DNA of 64,000 nucleotides, from positions 62,001 through 126,000 of the forward strand of contig JBCBKU010000003.1 of assembly GCA_038521345.1 (NCBI GenBank), written 5' to 3'. Below the pieces are notes generated by a model. It worked only from the letters and a program-made list of their open reading frames with translations, made no database searches and was not told the origin of the DNA. Position numbers and translations under genes: made by a program. The stretch's first letter is position 1. The number at the start of each line of letters is the position of its first letter. Positions 41,428 through 50,452 of this stretch are shown one piece after another. The DNA comes from JBCBKU01 sp038521345 (GTDB taxonomy: Bacteria > Pseudomonadota > Alphaproteobacteria > Rhodobacterales > Rhodobacteraceae).

Positions 41428-42279
41428 ATGTTACTTCTCGACGCGATCTTTATCGGCCTACTTGAAGCCTCGCCGTTGATCCTGGCGGCGATGGGGTTCA
41501 CGCTGATCTTCTATCTGAACGGGTTCATGAATATCGCCTATGCCGAAAGCATCACGTTCGGCGCCTATTTCGCGATCCTGTTCAACGTCGTGCTGGGCCT
41601 GCATTTCTATATGGCGATCGTGCCATCAATGCTGTTGTCCGGGGCCTTGAGCGTTGCAGTCTATTACGCGATCTTTCGGCCTGCGTTGAATCGCGGTGTC
41701 GGCCCGACCGAGATGATCATTCTCTCGGTCGGCGTGTCCTTTATGCTGCGCTACGGGCTGATCCTCGTGGTGGGACCAGAGAACCTGTTCCTGAACGAAC
41801 CCAGCATTACCTACATGCAGTTCCTCGGTATGGGGGCGACGAACCTTCAGCTGATTGCCCTTGTCCTCGTCTTCGTGACTGCCGGCATCCTCTACTGGAT
41901 GATCTACAACACCGGTCTGGGCGAGCAGATGCGCGGCCTCGCGAACAACCACGATCTTGCCATGGCGAGTGGGATCAATCCACACCGCACCTCCGTTGCA
42001 ATTTGGTTCATTGCGGGATGTGCGGGCGGGCTCTCGGGCGTCTTTTCCGGCGTTTTCGCGCAGGTGACGCCGTATATGGGCTGGAACGTGATCCTGATCA
42101 CCATGCTTGTCACGATCGTGGCCGGGATCGGTTCGGTGCGAGGAGCTTTGGTTGCCGCAATCGTTGCCGGCATCCTGACGTCCTTCATCACACTGGTTTC
42201 CGAACCTCTCTACGCCGAAGTGGCCCTTCTCTTGGCCTTCATCGGTGTGCTCACCTATCGCGGCGCGAGGGCGGCCTAA
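41428..42279 (+). CDS. Branched-chain-type ABC transporter permease (LivH type)
   Basis: A 283-residue inner-membrane permease of the LivH family, with about eight hydrophobic spans starting at FIGLLEASPLILAAMGFTL. The EAA-like loop appears as EQMRGLANNHDLAMASGINPHR and the C-terminal GGLSGVFSGVFAQV segment is typical. It is the first of five importer genes. Its stop shares a base with the next start (TAATG). Branched-chain-type (HAAT) importers carry amino acids, amides and aromatic acids. Confidence 0.88.
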   Translation: MLLLDAIFIGLLEASPLILAAMGFTLIFYLNGFMNIAYAESITFGAYFAILFNVVLGLHFYMAIVPSMLLSGALSVAVYYAIFRPALNRGVGPTEMIILSVGVSFMLRYGLILVVGPENLFLNEPSITYMQFLGMGATNLQLIALVLVFVTAGILYWMIYNTGLGEQMRGLANNHDLAMASGINPHRTSVAIWFIAGCAGGLSGVFSGVFAQVTPYMGWNVILITMLVTIVAGIGSVRGALVAAIVAGILTSFITLVSEPLYAEVALLLAFIGVLTYRGARAA

Positions 42280-43211
42280 TGGACTACCTGATCTTCTCGT
42301 TTTCGTTGATGATGGTCTACATCGGCCTGGCGCAGCTTCTGCACGTCCAGTTCGGTCTGCTGGGCATTCCGAACTTTGGCGTTGTCGGCTTCTGGGGGCT
42401 GGGTCTCTACGGAACCGGAGTGCTCTTCGTCGAGTTCGACGTCCCGCTTTTGCCGTCGATCATCGTCGCTTCGGTGATCTCGGCGGGCGTGGCCTATGTT
42501 CTGGCTTTGCTGGTCCTGCAGCGAAGTGGTCAGGCCATTCTTGCCGCAACCTTGGCGCTGGCCGCGATCGTGGGCACCCTGATTGTCACGGAAAAACAAC
42601 TGACCGGCGGGGTTCAGGGGCTGGGCACGATCGGGTTCCCGTTCCGAGAGCTGGACAATCGCAATGCGGTCTTCCTTGGCATATTGACCGCTGTTGTTGT
42701 CGGGCTGATCTGGGCCTCGGCGCGGCTGCGCGACAGCCGCCTTGGCCGCACGATGATTGCCATCCGTGACAACGAAGAACTGGCTGCGAGCCTTGGGAAA
42801 GACACCGCGTCGATCAAGCGAATGACCTTTGCGGTGACATGCGGGTTGATGGGCGTGCTGGGCGGTCTTTCGGCACCGCTGCACCAATTCCTTGTGCCGT
42901 ACCTCTTGGCACCATCGCTGACCTTTGCGGTCTGGATCGCGCTGGTGCTGGGCGGCAAGGCTCACAATCTTGGTGCGATGATCGGCGTCTTCGCAACGTT
43001 CGGTCTCTTTGACATCCTTGTGGAAACCTATGCGCCGGTACCGCCCGACTACGCGCTGATGGTCCCGAACTTTAAACTCTTCTGCTACGGCGTCCTGCTC
43101 GTCTTGATCATCATGTTCCGGCCGACCGGCCTGCTTGGCGAAGAGGGCCCGAGAGTCCGTGCAAAATCTGTTCCGCGGCGCGTCTCCGACGCCGCCGTGA
43201 AGGAGGGTTGA
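42279..43211 (+). CDS. Branched-chain-type ABC transporter permease (LivM type)
   Basis: A 310-residue LivM-like permease with about nine spans; GLLGIPNFGVVGFWGLGLYG at the N-terminus is the family signature, and the EAA loop is TMIAIRDNEELAASLGKDTAS. The ATG at 42279 overlaps the LivH stop by one base; a longer frame starting inside the previous gene is an artefact. It forms the second half of the channel. Confidence 0.88.
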   Translation: MDYLIFSFSLMMVYIGLAQLLHVQFGLLGIPNFGVVGFWGLGLYGTGVLFVEFDVPLLPSIIVASVISAGVAYVLALLVLQRSGQAILAATLALAAIVGTLIVTEKQLTGGVQGLGTIGFPFRELDNRNAVFLGILTAVVVGLIWASARLRDSRLGRTMIAIRDNEELAASLGKDTASIKRMTFAVTCGLMGVLGGLSAPLHQFLVPYLLAPSLTFAVWIALVLGGKAHNLGAMIGVFATFGLFDILVETYAPVPPDYALMVPNFKLFCYGVLLVLIIMFRPTGLLGEEGPRVRAKSVPRRVSDAAVKEG

Positions 43212-43214
43212 GCG

Positions 43215-43961
43215 ATGCGCCTCGAAGCCGAAAACCTGACCAAGTCTTACCACGCGCATGAAGTGGTCAATATTCCAAGCGTGTCATTCGGCGCACAGGG
43301 TCTCGAAGGGCTGATCGGCCCGAACGGCGCCGGCAAGAGCACGCTTATGGGGTTGTTGACCCGCCGGATCGCTCCCACTAGCGGCAAGATCAGCCTCGAT
43401 GTAGGCGACGGCGTGCATCAGCTTAACCCGCTGAAGTCGCACGAGGTTGCGCGGATCGGACTGATCAAGACCAACCAGCGTATCCAGGGATTTGACAGCC
43501 TGACGATCAAGGACTCGCTGCGGCTTGCCGTGACCCCGCCCAAAGAGGAGGGGTTCATGAGCATCTTCGCAGGAGAGCGCGATTCAGATGACATCGAAGA
43601 GCGGGTCGCTGGCTATGTCGAAGCGTTCCCGTTTACGGATCGCAACGGCTATGCGCGCTCGGGTGGCGAAAAGAAACTGGTCGACATTCTGCGCTGCTTG
43701 ATCGCCGAGCCGAAACTCCTCTTGATGGACGAACCGACCGCCGGATTGCCGGAAGACGTCACCCGCACCGTGATGGACATGGTTCGAGAGAAGGTCGCGG
43801 GCGGCAAGATGCGGGTTGTCGTCGTCGAACACGACCTTCCGCTGATCTGGGAATACTGCGACTACGTCCACTTCCTGTCCGAAGGCTCGATCCTTTTTGA
43901 AGGCGCGCCAGAAGAGGTGAAGTCGAACCGGGTCGTGGCCGAGAAGTACATGGGGGTCTGA
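43215..43961 (+). CDS. Branched-chain-type ABC transporter ATP-binding protein (LivG type)
   Basis: A 248-residue ATPase. Walker A is GPNGAGKSTLMG at about residues 36-47, and Walker B is LLLMDEPTAGLPEDV. The signature is SGGEKKLVDILRCL rather than the LSGGQQRLLEIAR of most LivG proteins, a modest change. Three bases separate it from the LivM gene and three from the next ATPase. It would pair with the LivF-type ATPase. Confidence 0.87.
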   Translation: MRLEAENLTKSYHAHEVVNIPSVSFGAQGLEGLIGPNGAGKSTLMGLLTRRIAPTSGKISLDVGDGVHQLNPLKSHEVARIGLIKTNQRIQGFDSLTIKDSLRLAVTPPKEEGFMSIFAGERDSDDIEERVAGYVEAFPFTDRNGYARSGGEKKLVDILRCLIAEPKLLLMDEPTAGLPEDVTRTVMDMVREKVAGGKMRVVVVEHDLPLIWEYCDYVHFLSEGSILFEGAPEEVKSNRVVAEKYMGV

Positions 43962-43964
43962 GAG

Positions 43965-44657
43965 ATGTTCGACGTCCAAAGCATGCACAGCGGATACGGC
44001 GAAATGGCGGTTCTGAAGGACCTGACATTCTCCATCCGTGACGAGATTTTCGCCGTGCTTGGGGCCAACGGTGCCGGAAAAACGACATTGCTGAAGACAC
44101 TGGCGCGACTTCTGCCTCTGCAATCGGGTTCTATGTCGCTGGATGGAAATGACGTGTCGAAAACCCCGGCCTACGTCATGCCCAAGGCGGGCGTCGCATA
44201 TGTTCCGCAAGAGGGCAACGTCTTCCCCGACCTGTCGGTGCAGGAGAACCTGTCAATCGGCGGGCGCACGGGCCACCGGCCCAAGCAGGAAAAGCTGGAC
44301 GAGGTGTTCGAGCTTTTTCCGCGCTTGAAGGAGCGCCGCAGCCAAGCCGCCGGGTCGCTTTCCGGCGGAGAGGGTCAGATGCTCGCTGTCGGACGCGCAC
44401 TGATGCAGGATCCGAAGGTGCTGCTTCTGGACGAACCGTCCGCTGGTCTGTCGCCGATCTTCGTCGATACCCTTTTTTCAAGTATCGCCGAGACCCGGAA
44501 AGAAAGAGGGGTCACCATCGTTCTGGCAGAACAGAACGCGGTCAAAACCCTCGAAATTGCGGACCGTGTGATGGTGCTTTCTCTCGGCGAGATGCATCTT
44601 CTCAAACCCCGCAACGAACTCGAGATGAGCGACATAACAGCCGCTTATCACATTTGA
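43965..44657 (+). CDS. Branched-chain-type ABC transporter ATP-binding protein (LivF type)
   Basis: A 230-residue LivF-type ATPase: Walker A GANGAGKTTLLKTL at about residues 33-46, FPDLSVQENLSIG (Q-loop region), signature SLSGGEGQMLAVGRALM at about 138 and Walker B VLLLDEPSAGLSPIF. It is somewhat divergent at the signature (GGEGQM for GGQQQM). It completes the ATPase pair of the importer. Confidence 0.88.
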   Translation: MFDVQSMHSGYGEMAVLKDLTFSIRDEIFAVLGANGAGKTTLLKTLARLLPLQSGSMSLDGNDVSKTPAYVMPKAGVAYVPQEGNVFPDLSVQENLSIGGRTGHRPKQEKLDEVFELFPRLKERRSQAAGSLSGGEGQMLAVGRALMQDPKVLLLDEPSAGLSPIFVDTLFSSIAETRKERGVTIVLAEQNAVKTLEIADRVMVLSLGEMHLLKPRNELEMSDITAAYHI

Positions 44658-44691
44658 ACTGCACCGAAATCGACCAACGGAGGAGACATCG

Positions 44692-45951
44692 ATGACACGC
44701 AGGATTACGACAATTGCAGGCGCTGTGGCGCTTGCTGCGGGGTTCGGGTTCGCTGCCCCGGCCGCCGCAGAAGAAGAGATCGTGGTGGGACACCTGACCT
44801 ACCATACCGGCGAATTCGGCGCCTTTGGTCCGTTCTTTGACGGGGTGGCCGAAATGGTCCTGTCGAAGATCAACCAGGATCCGCCACTCGGCAAACCGAT
44901 GCGCGCAATCCATCAGGATCTTGGCACCGTGGGCGAGGCGCGTGCGGCCCGCAAACTGGTCGACAGCGACAACGTCGATATCCTTTTGAATCCGGCGCAC
45001 AGCTATCTGTCCTACCGCGAATTCATGCTTGAAACCGTGGCCGACAAAGGCCTTCCATTGATGCCATCTGTTCATGGTGGCGCGATCGAAGGTACCATCG
45101 GCGGGGTTTCGGAAGAGCCGATCTTCCGGGGGTCGCCGCTTGATACGGCGAACGGAACCGCGGCGCTGCTGCACGTCGCAGACGCCGGCAAGAAGAACGT
45201 GGTGATCGTGGCCACCGAAGTCTCGGGGTCGCAGCTTCAAAAAGAGGCTGCCGTACGGACGGCGGAGGCCATCGGTTTCGAGGTCCTTGGTGATTTCGAC
45301 ATTCAGGCCGGTGAAAGCAACTATCGCTCCATCGTCGCGCGGATTGCCCGGCTGGAGCCAGAAGCGGTTGTGATGTTCTCGTCGCCGCAGGCCGGCGGCA
45401 GCTTCGTGAAGAACGCTGCTGAAGGCGGGAACTCATGGTACATCGTCGGATCCGGCGAGTGGCAAGAAACCGAGTTCTATGACACGGCGACCAAATCGGC
45501 TCTCGACCAGCATGAAGCGGTCGTTCTCGCCGCGAACTCGCACAGCGACAACCCATCCTTCGAGCCGTACATGGAGTTCGCGAAGTCTTCGCAGTGGATC
45601 GACGACATCGGTGATCCGGCAAACTCCTATGCGATCCAGTACTTCGATCTCCTCGTCGCTTCGGCGTTGGCGATCGAAAAAGCGGGCGAACTGAACACCG
45701 CAAGCTGGACCGAGGCGATGTACAAAGTCACCGGCGGCGAAGGTGAGACTGTCTACAGCTACGAAGATGGTCTGGCAGCGATCCGTGCCGGAAAAGAGAT
45801 CAACTACGACGGGGTCACCGGGTCGATGGAATACACCGACACCGGCATCGTCGCGGGGATCTTCGGCATCTTCGAGTGGGACGACAGCGGAGCCGTCTCG
45901 AAAGTCGGCACCGTGGACGCCGGAAAAGTGCTCGAACTGGAATCGATGTAA
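44692..45951 (+). CDS. Branched-chain-type ABC transporter substrate-binding protein (LivK type)
   Basis: A 419-residue periplasmic binding protein of the Leu/Ile/Val-binding family. The signal peptide (ITTIAGAVALAAGFGFAAPA) ends at AAAE near residue 25. The first domain (EIVVGHLTYHTGEFGAFG) and RAARKLVDSDNVDILLNP are typical. No residue that binds alpha-amino and carboxyl groups could be assigned with certainty, so the ligand might not be an amino acid. It is unusual for this gene to lie last in the importer cluster, after the ATPases. A stem-loop follows its stop. Confidence 0.87.
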   Translation: MTRRITTIAGAVALAAGFGFAAPAAAEEEIVVGHLTYHTGEFGAFGPFFDGVAEMVLSKINQDPPLGKPMRAIHQDLGTVGEARAARKLVDSDNVDILLNPAHSYLSYREFMLETVADKGLPLMPSVHGGAIEGTIGGVSEEPIFRGSPLDTANGTAALLHVADAGKKNVVIVATEVSGSQLQKEAAVRTAEAIGFEVLGDFDIQAGESNYRSIVARIARLEPEAVVMFSSPQAGGSFVKNAAEGGNSWYIVGSGEWQETEFYDTATKSALDQHEAVVLAANSHSDNPSFEPYMEFAKSSQWIDDIGDPANSYAIQYFDLLVASALAIEKAGELNTASWTEAMYKVTGGEGETVYSYEDGLAAIRAGKEINYDGVTGSMEYTDTGIVAGIFGIFEWDDSGAVSKVGTVDAGKVLELESM

Positions 45952-45959
45952 TCGATCCT

Positions 45960-45987
45960 CCCTTGGCCAGCACTGGCTGGCCAAGGG
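45960..45987 (+). other. Stem-loop after the LivK-type binding protein gene
   Basis: An 11-bp perfect stem (CCCTTGGCCAG, 45960-45970, with CTGGCCAAGGG, 45977-45987) and a 6-base loop follow the binding-protein stop by eight bases. Without a T-run it is probably a stabilising or attenuating element, the third such hairpin after a binding-protein gene in this window. Confidence 0.6.
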
Positions 45988-46036
45988 CCCTAAACCAACC
46001 TCGGCACATTGCAACTTGATCAGAAGGACCCGAACG

Positions 46037-46717
46037 ATGGACATCAGGTGGTACGGGCACGCCGCTTTCGGCCTGAAGCCCCAAAACGGCCCCTCGGTCA
46101 TCACCGATCCTTATCGCGCGGATCTGGTGGGATACACACCCATTCCCGATGCAGCCGACATCGTTGTCCGTTCAAGTGACGATGACGAGGGCCATTGCCG
46201 CGAAGATCTTGTCCCGGGCCAGCATCATCTGGTCGAGGCGCTGGAGATCGCGAAGAATGGCGGCACGAAAACCGTCGCGGGTATCGAGTTCCGGGCCAAG
46301 GAGGCAATGGAGTACGAGCACCATTTCGAACACGAAGTGCCGGGACAGAATGCAATGTACCGGTTCGAACTTGATGGGATCAAGATCGCCCATATGGGTG
46401 ATGTCGGCAATCGCCTGACACCGGACCAGCTGGCGTTCTTCGAAGACGTCGACATCCTTCTTGCGCTCACCGGATCGATCCTGACCATCAAGATGCCCGA
46501 CCTGATGGAGATGATCCACAAGACCGGCCCGAAGCTGGTCATCCCGATGCACTTTCGAACTCTGACCTATAGGCGGCAAGCCGGCGCGTGGATCGAAGAG
46601 TTTCTCGTGAACTTTCACGATGCCCAGATCGACTACGCGCTGGGCTATGACGCCACCATCACCAAGGCCGATATCCCCGAGGAAACCCGGGTGCTGGTCA
46701 TGGATTACTACCGCTGA
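46037..46717 (+). CDS. UlaG-like metallo-beta-lactamase-fold protein with altered metal site
   Basis: A 226-residue protein of the UlaG/UPF0173 branch of the metallo-beta-lactamase fold: IRWYGHAAFGL at the start, SVITDPYRADL, MGDVGNRLTPDQL and VIPMHFRTLTYR at the usual places. The central THxHxDH motif is missing; at its place (residues 45-55) the sequence reads RSSDDDEGHCR. So two histidines and the aspartate geometry of the zinc site are lost or replaced. It may have a different metal or no hydrolase function. It starts at ATG 46037 and follows the importer cluster, before the molybdenum-hydroxylase genes. Confidence 0.78.
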   Translation: MDIRWYGHAAFGLKPQNGPSVITDPYRADLVGYTPIPDAADIVVRSSDDDEGHCREDLVPGQHHLVEALEIAKNGGTKTVAGIEFRAKEAMEYEHHFEHEVPGQNAMYRFELDGIKIAHMGDVGNRLTPDQLAFFEDVDILLALTGSILTIKMPDLMEMIHKTGPKLVIPMHFRTLTYRRQAGAWIEEFLVNFHDAQIDYALGYDATITKADIPEETRVLVMDYYR

Positions 46718-46773
46718 GCGCGCGCATTGCCGGGTTCTGATTGAAACCAGATGCACGGAAAGGGGGATTGATC

Positions 46774-47643
46774 ATGAAACCGTTCGACTACCTTCTGCCG
46801 TCCAATTTGGCTGAAGCCTCGGAGATTTGGGCCGAACACGGTTCGTGTGGCCGGCTTCTTGGCGGTGGTACCGATCTGACCGTGGCGCTACGGCACGGGC
46901 ATCTGACGACCGATGTCGTGATTGACCTGAAATCGGTTTCGGAACTCGAGTCTGACATTTCGACGGACGGCGGTGATCTGCGGGTGTCGGCCGGCACGAC
47001 GATGGCGGAGTTGGGTGCCTACCTGGAAGCCCGCGGCCTGTTTCCGGCGTTGAAAGACGCCACAGCCGTGGTGGGGTCCATCCAGATCCGCAACCGGGCG
47101 ACCCTTTCGGGGAATATCTGCAATGCGTCTCCCGCGGCCGACACGGTGCCCGTTCTGGCGGCCATGGCCGCGTCGGTTGAAATCTACGGGCCGGGCGGGA
47201 CCCGGACCAAGCCCGTCGCCGATTTCATTGAAGGTAACCGCCGGATTGACCTTGGTCCTGGCGAGATTGTGTCCGCCGTTCTGATCCCATTGTCCGAAGA
47301 GCCACGTGGCTGTGCATTTGATCGTATCACGCGCCGGCGCGGCGTGGATCTTGCGACCACCAATATGTGCTGCACGATCGCCGCAGACGGCGATGTGGTC
47401 GTTGCCTTTGGAGCCGTGTCACCCCGCCCGCTGGTCCTTCACGACAAAAGCGCCGCGCTCTCGGACGAGGGCGCCCCGGCGGCAGAACGTGACGCCGCTT
47501 TGGGCCGATTGGCGGCGGCCGCGTCGCCAATCACGGATGTCCGGGCCAGCGCGGAGTACCGCTCCGCGATGCTGACGGTGATGACGAAACGGGCCCTTTC
47601 GGTCGCCAAGCAGCGTCTGACGGAGGCGATGGCCGATGCCTGA
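46774..47643 (+). CDS. Xanthine dehydrogenase family FAD-binding subunit (CoxM type)
   Basis: A 289-residue FAD subunit of a molybdenum hydroxylase. PFDYLLPSNLAEASEIW opens the FAD domain, GGGTDLTVALRHG binds the pyrophosphate, and the loop VVGSIQIRNRATLSGNICNASPAAD binds flavin and is fully canonical. The C-terminal CO-dehydrogenase-flavoprotein domain is present. ATG 46774 follows AAAGGGGGA. Its stop overlaps the next gene by eight bases. Electrons from hydroxylation at the molybdenum centre would pass through [2Fe-2S] clusters to this FAD. Confidence 0.9.
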   Translation: MKPFDYLLPSNLAEASEIWAEHGSCGRLLGGGTDLTVALRHGHLTTDVVIDLKSVSELESDISTDGGDLRVSAGTTMAELGAYLEARGLFPALKDATAVVGSIQIRNRATLSGNICNASPAADTVPVLAAMAASVEIYGPGGTRTKPVADFIEGNRRIDLGPGEIVSAVLIPLSEEPRGCAFDRITRRRGVDLATTNMCCTIAADGDVVVAFGAVSPRPLVLHDKSAALSDEGAPAAERDAALGRLAAAASPITDVRASAEYRSAMLTVMTKRALSVAKQRLTEAMADA

Positions 47644-50452
47644 TACCTTCAAACCGCGCGAGGCCGCGAAGACTGCGACGACAGGTGAAGGCGGCCAGTT
47701 CGGTGCGGTGAAGACACTCAGTCTGGTGTTGAACGGCCGTCCGGTCACGGCCGATGTCGCGGCCCATGTCTCGCTTTTGGACTTCATCCGCGACGCGTTC
47801 GAACTCAAAGGTGCCAAGGAATGCTGCGCGGTGGGCGAGTGCGGCGCCTGCACCGTCATTGTCGATGGCGAGCCGGTCAATTCCTGCCTGATGCTTGCGG
47901 TCGAAAGCCAAGGCAAATCCGTCGAAACGGTCGAAGGCCTGTCCAAAGGCGGTCAGCTCAGCACGGTTCAGCATTCGTTCCTGAAATGCGGCGGTGTCCA
48001 GTGCGGGTTTTGCATTCCGGGAATGGTCATGTCGGCGGAAGCACTGCACCGAACCAAGCCCGAGGCCGACGAAGCCGAGGTTCGTGAGGCGCTCTCGGGC
48101 AACCTATGCCGTTGCGGTGGGTACAATCGGATGTTTGACGCCATGCGCGACGCCGCCGGAGGTGACGCGCTCATGAAAACCGTCGAGCCGGAGGCCGGTG
48201 CGTCGGTCGGCACCGATGTCAGTCGGGCTGGCGGTGTGGAGCGGGTGAACGGCTCGCAGCCCTTCGTTGCAGATTTGAGCATCGCCGGCATGACTCATTT
48301 GAAACTCGTGACGCTCGATGTGGGTCGGGCGCGGATTGACAGCATCGACGTGTCGAAGGCCGCGGCCGTTCCGGGTGTGATCGATGTGATCACGGCCGAG
48401 GACCTGCCATCGCCCATGCCTCGCTTTGGACCCGAACGGCAGGACCGCCCAGTAATCGCGGTTGGAGAGACGAAGTTTCACGGTGAACCGGTTGCGGCCG
48501 TCGTCGCAGAAAGCAAGGACATTGCGGCTTACGCTGCCGGGCTTGTCGAAGTGGATTATACTCCCCTGACGGCGGTCACGACGATTGAAGAGGCCCTCGC
48601 GAACGATGCGCCGTTGGTACAGGCGCCAGAACTGCGCCCGGGAGATCCGAAAGCCCACACGAATGTCTTCAAGGACCTCGACTACGGTTGGGGTGATGTC
48701 GATGGCGCCACCGCCGACCTCGTCATTGAGAACACTTACACGTTTCCAATGGTCACGCATTTCGCGATCGAGCCCCATGGGTTCATCGTCGATGCTGCCG
48801 ATGACAAACTGAAGATCTGGAGCCCGGTCCAGCACCCGTTCCTCCTTCAAAAGATCATGGCCGGCCTTTTCGATCTGCCGCTGAGCGACGTGCAAGTTCT
48901 GGCCCCAGACCCCGGGGGCGGGTTTGGCGGCAAGCAGATGCCGAAATTCGAACCACTGCTGGCCTTTGCTTCCCGCCGGGTCGGGCGGCCCGTCAGACTG
49001 GTTCTGACGCTTGAGGAAACGTTCCAGGCAGTGCGGCGTGCATCGGCATCCGTGACGATCCGCTCAGGGTTCACCCGGGACGGGGACCTCGTGTTCCACG
49101 ACATCGCGTCGCATTACCTTGTGGGGGCCTATGCGGATGTTGCCACGCGGGTCACACAGAAGGGAAATTACCTCGGATGCGGCCCCTACCGCGTGCCCAA
49201 TGCGCGGATCAAGGCCCGACCGGTCCTGTCGCACACAACGCCTAGCTGCGCCTTTCGGGGGTTCGGCACCCCTCAGGTCAACTGGGCCGTCGAAAGCCAG
49301 ATAAACGAAGCCGCCAGACGTCTCGGGATCGATGGTCTCGCGATCCGGCTTCGGAATGTATCGGACAAGGGCGACCAGGTCGTCGAAGGCGATGTGCCGG
49401 CCGACGGCCATTGGCTGCAATCGGTCCAGAAGGCCGCCGATCTTCTGGGCTGGGAATCGCCAAAACCCGAAGGCCGGGGCCGGGGCATCGCGGTTGGCAT
49501 CAAGGCCGGAGCGACGACGGGTCTGTCGAATTCCACGGTACGCCTTCTGGCCGACGGATCGATCCTCGTTTTTGCCGGCACGTCTGACATGGGGCAGGGC
49601 GCCCGCACGATCTTTGCACAGATCGCGGCAGATCTGTTAGGGGCGCCTTACAGCCGCGTCTCGGTTGTGATGGGCGACACCGCGGTCGTACCGTTTGACC
49701 TGCAGACATCGGCGAGCCGGTCGACGGTGTTCATGGGTACCGCAATTACCCGCGCATGCGAGGACATCCATGCGCAAGTCATCGAATTGGCCGCCGATAC
49801 TCTGGGTATCAGCGAAGATGACATCCGCATCGAAGACGGCCAGATCGTTCTGCCCGATCAGATGCTGCCGATCTTCGATTTCGTTCAGACGTCTCTGGGA
49901 AAGTGGAGCGGCGAACTTATAGGCAATGGCCGCATGCGCAAGCCCACCGACAAGGACCACCCATTGGGCGGTTCGCCAGCGTTCTTTGAGTTCAACTGCA
50001 CCGCGTTCGAAGTGTCGGTGGATCGCGACACCGGTGAGATCGAGGTTCACAAGCACGTCACCGTCGGGGATGTGGGCAAGGCTCTGAACCCCCTGCAGGT
50101 CGAGATGCAAGACGAAGGGGCTGCCATCATGGGGCTGGGCCATTCGATCTACGAACAGATTCTGATGGATGATCAGGGCCGCATCCGGAATCTCGGCGCC
50201 ATCGACTATCGGATCGTGACGACCAAGGACATGCCCGCAGAGTTGAAGACCGGCATGATCGAGAACGAAGACGGGCCAGGTCCCAAAGGATCCAAAGGGA
50301 TCAGCGAAGGCGCGATCCTTTGCACGGCACCCGCCTTGGGTGCGGCGGTTGCCGATGCGACGGGGGTCATGATCCGTGACCTGCCGATGACACCGGAACG
50401 CGTGTGGCGGGCCCTTCAAAGCCAGAATTTGACGCAAGGAGATACCTTATGA
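47636..50452 (+). CDS. Molybdenum hydroxylase, fused [2Fe-2S] and molybdopterin subunits (xanthine dehydrogenase family)
   Basis: A 938-residue fusion. Residues about 25-180 form the CoxS-type double [2Fe-2S] domain with Cys64, Cys69, Cys72 and Cys84, then Cys123, Cys126, Cys158 and Cys160. Residues from about 190 form the large molybdopterin subunit: GGGFGGKQMPKFEPLL, SCAFRGFGTPQ, SDMGQGARTIFAQI and, near the C-terminus, GSKGISEGAIL with the catalytic Glu. The arrangement is that of enzymes that hydroxylate N-heterocycles or aldehydes using water. It is encoded between the FAD subunit (overlap 8 bases) and an alcohol dehydrogenase (overlap 4 bases). The natural order in relatives is separate small and large subunit genes. 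Confidence 0.9.
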   Translation: MPDTFKPREAAKTATTGEGGQFGAVKTLSLVLNGRPVTADVAAHVSLLDFIRDAFELKGAKECCAVGECGACTVIVDGEPVNSCLMLAVESQGKSVETVEGLSKGGQLSTVQHSFLKCGGVQCGFCIPGMVMSAEALHRTKPEADEAEVREALSGNLCRCGGYNRMFDAMRDAAGGDALMKTVEPEAGASVGTDVSRAGGVERVNGSQPFVADLSIAGMTHLKLVTLDVGRARIDSIDVSKAAAVPGVIDVITAEDLPSPMPRFGPERQDRPVIAVGETKFHGEPVAAVVAESKDIAAYAAGLVEVDYTPLTAVTTIEEALANDAPLVQAPELRPGDPKAHTNVFKDLDYGWGDVDGATADLVIENTYTFPMVTHFAIEPHGFIVDAADDKLKIWSPVQHPFLLQKIMAGLFDLPLSDVQVLAPDPGGGFGGKQMPKFEPLLAFASRRVGRPVRLVLTLEETFQAVRRASASVTIRSGFTRDGDLVFHDIASHYLVGAYADVATRVTQKGNYLGCGPYRVPNARIKARPVLSHTTPSCAFRGFGTPQVNWAVESQINEAARRLGIDGLAIRLRNVSDKGDQVVEGDVPADGHWLQSVQKAADLLGWESPKPEGRGRGIAVGIKAGATTGLSNSTVRLLADGSILVFAGTSDMGQGARTIFAQIAADLLGAPYSRVSVVMGDTAVVPFDLQTSASRSTVFMGTAITRACEDIHAQVIELAADTLGISEDDIRIEDGQIVLPDQMLPIFDFVQTSLGKWSGELIGNGRMRKPTDKDHPLGGSPAFFEFNCTAFEVSVDRDTGEIEVHKHVTVGDVGKALNPLQVEMQDEGAAIMGLGHSIYEQILMDDQGRIRNLGAIDYRIVTTKDMPAELKTGMIENEDGPGPKGSKGISEGAILCTAPALGAAVADATGVMIRDLPMTPERVWRALQSQNLTQGDTL

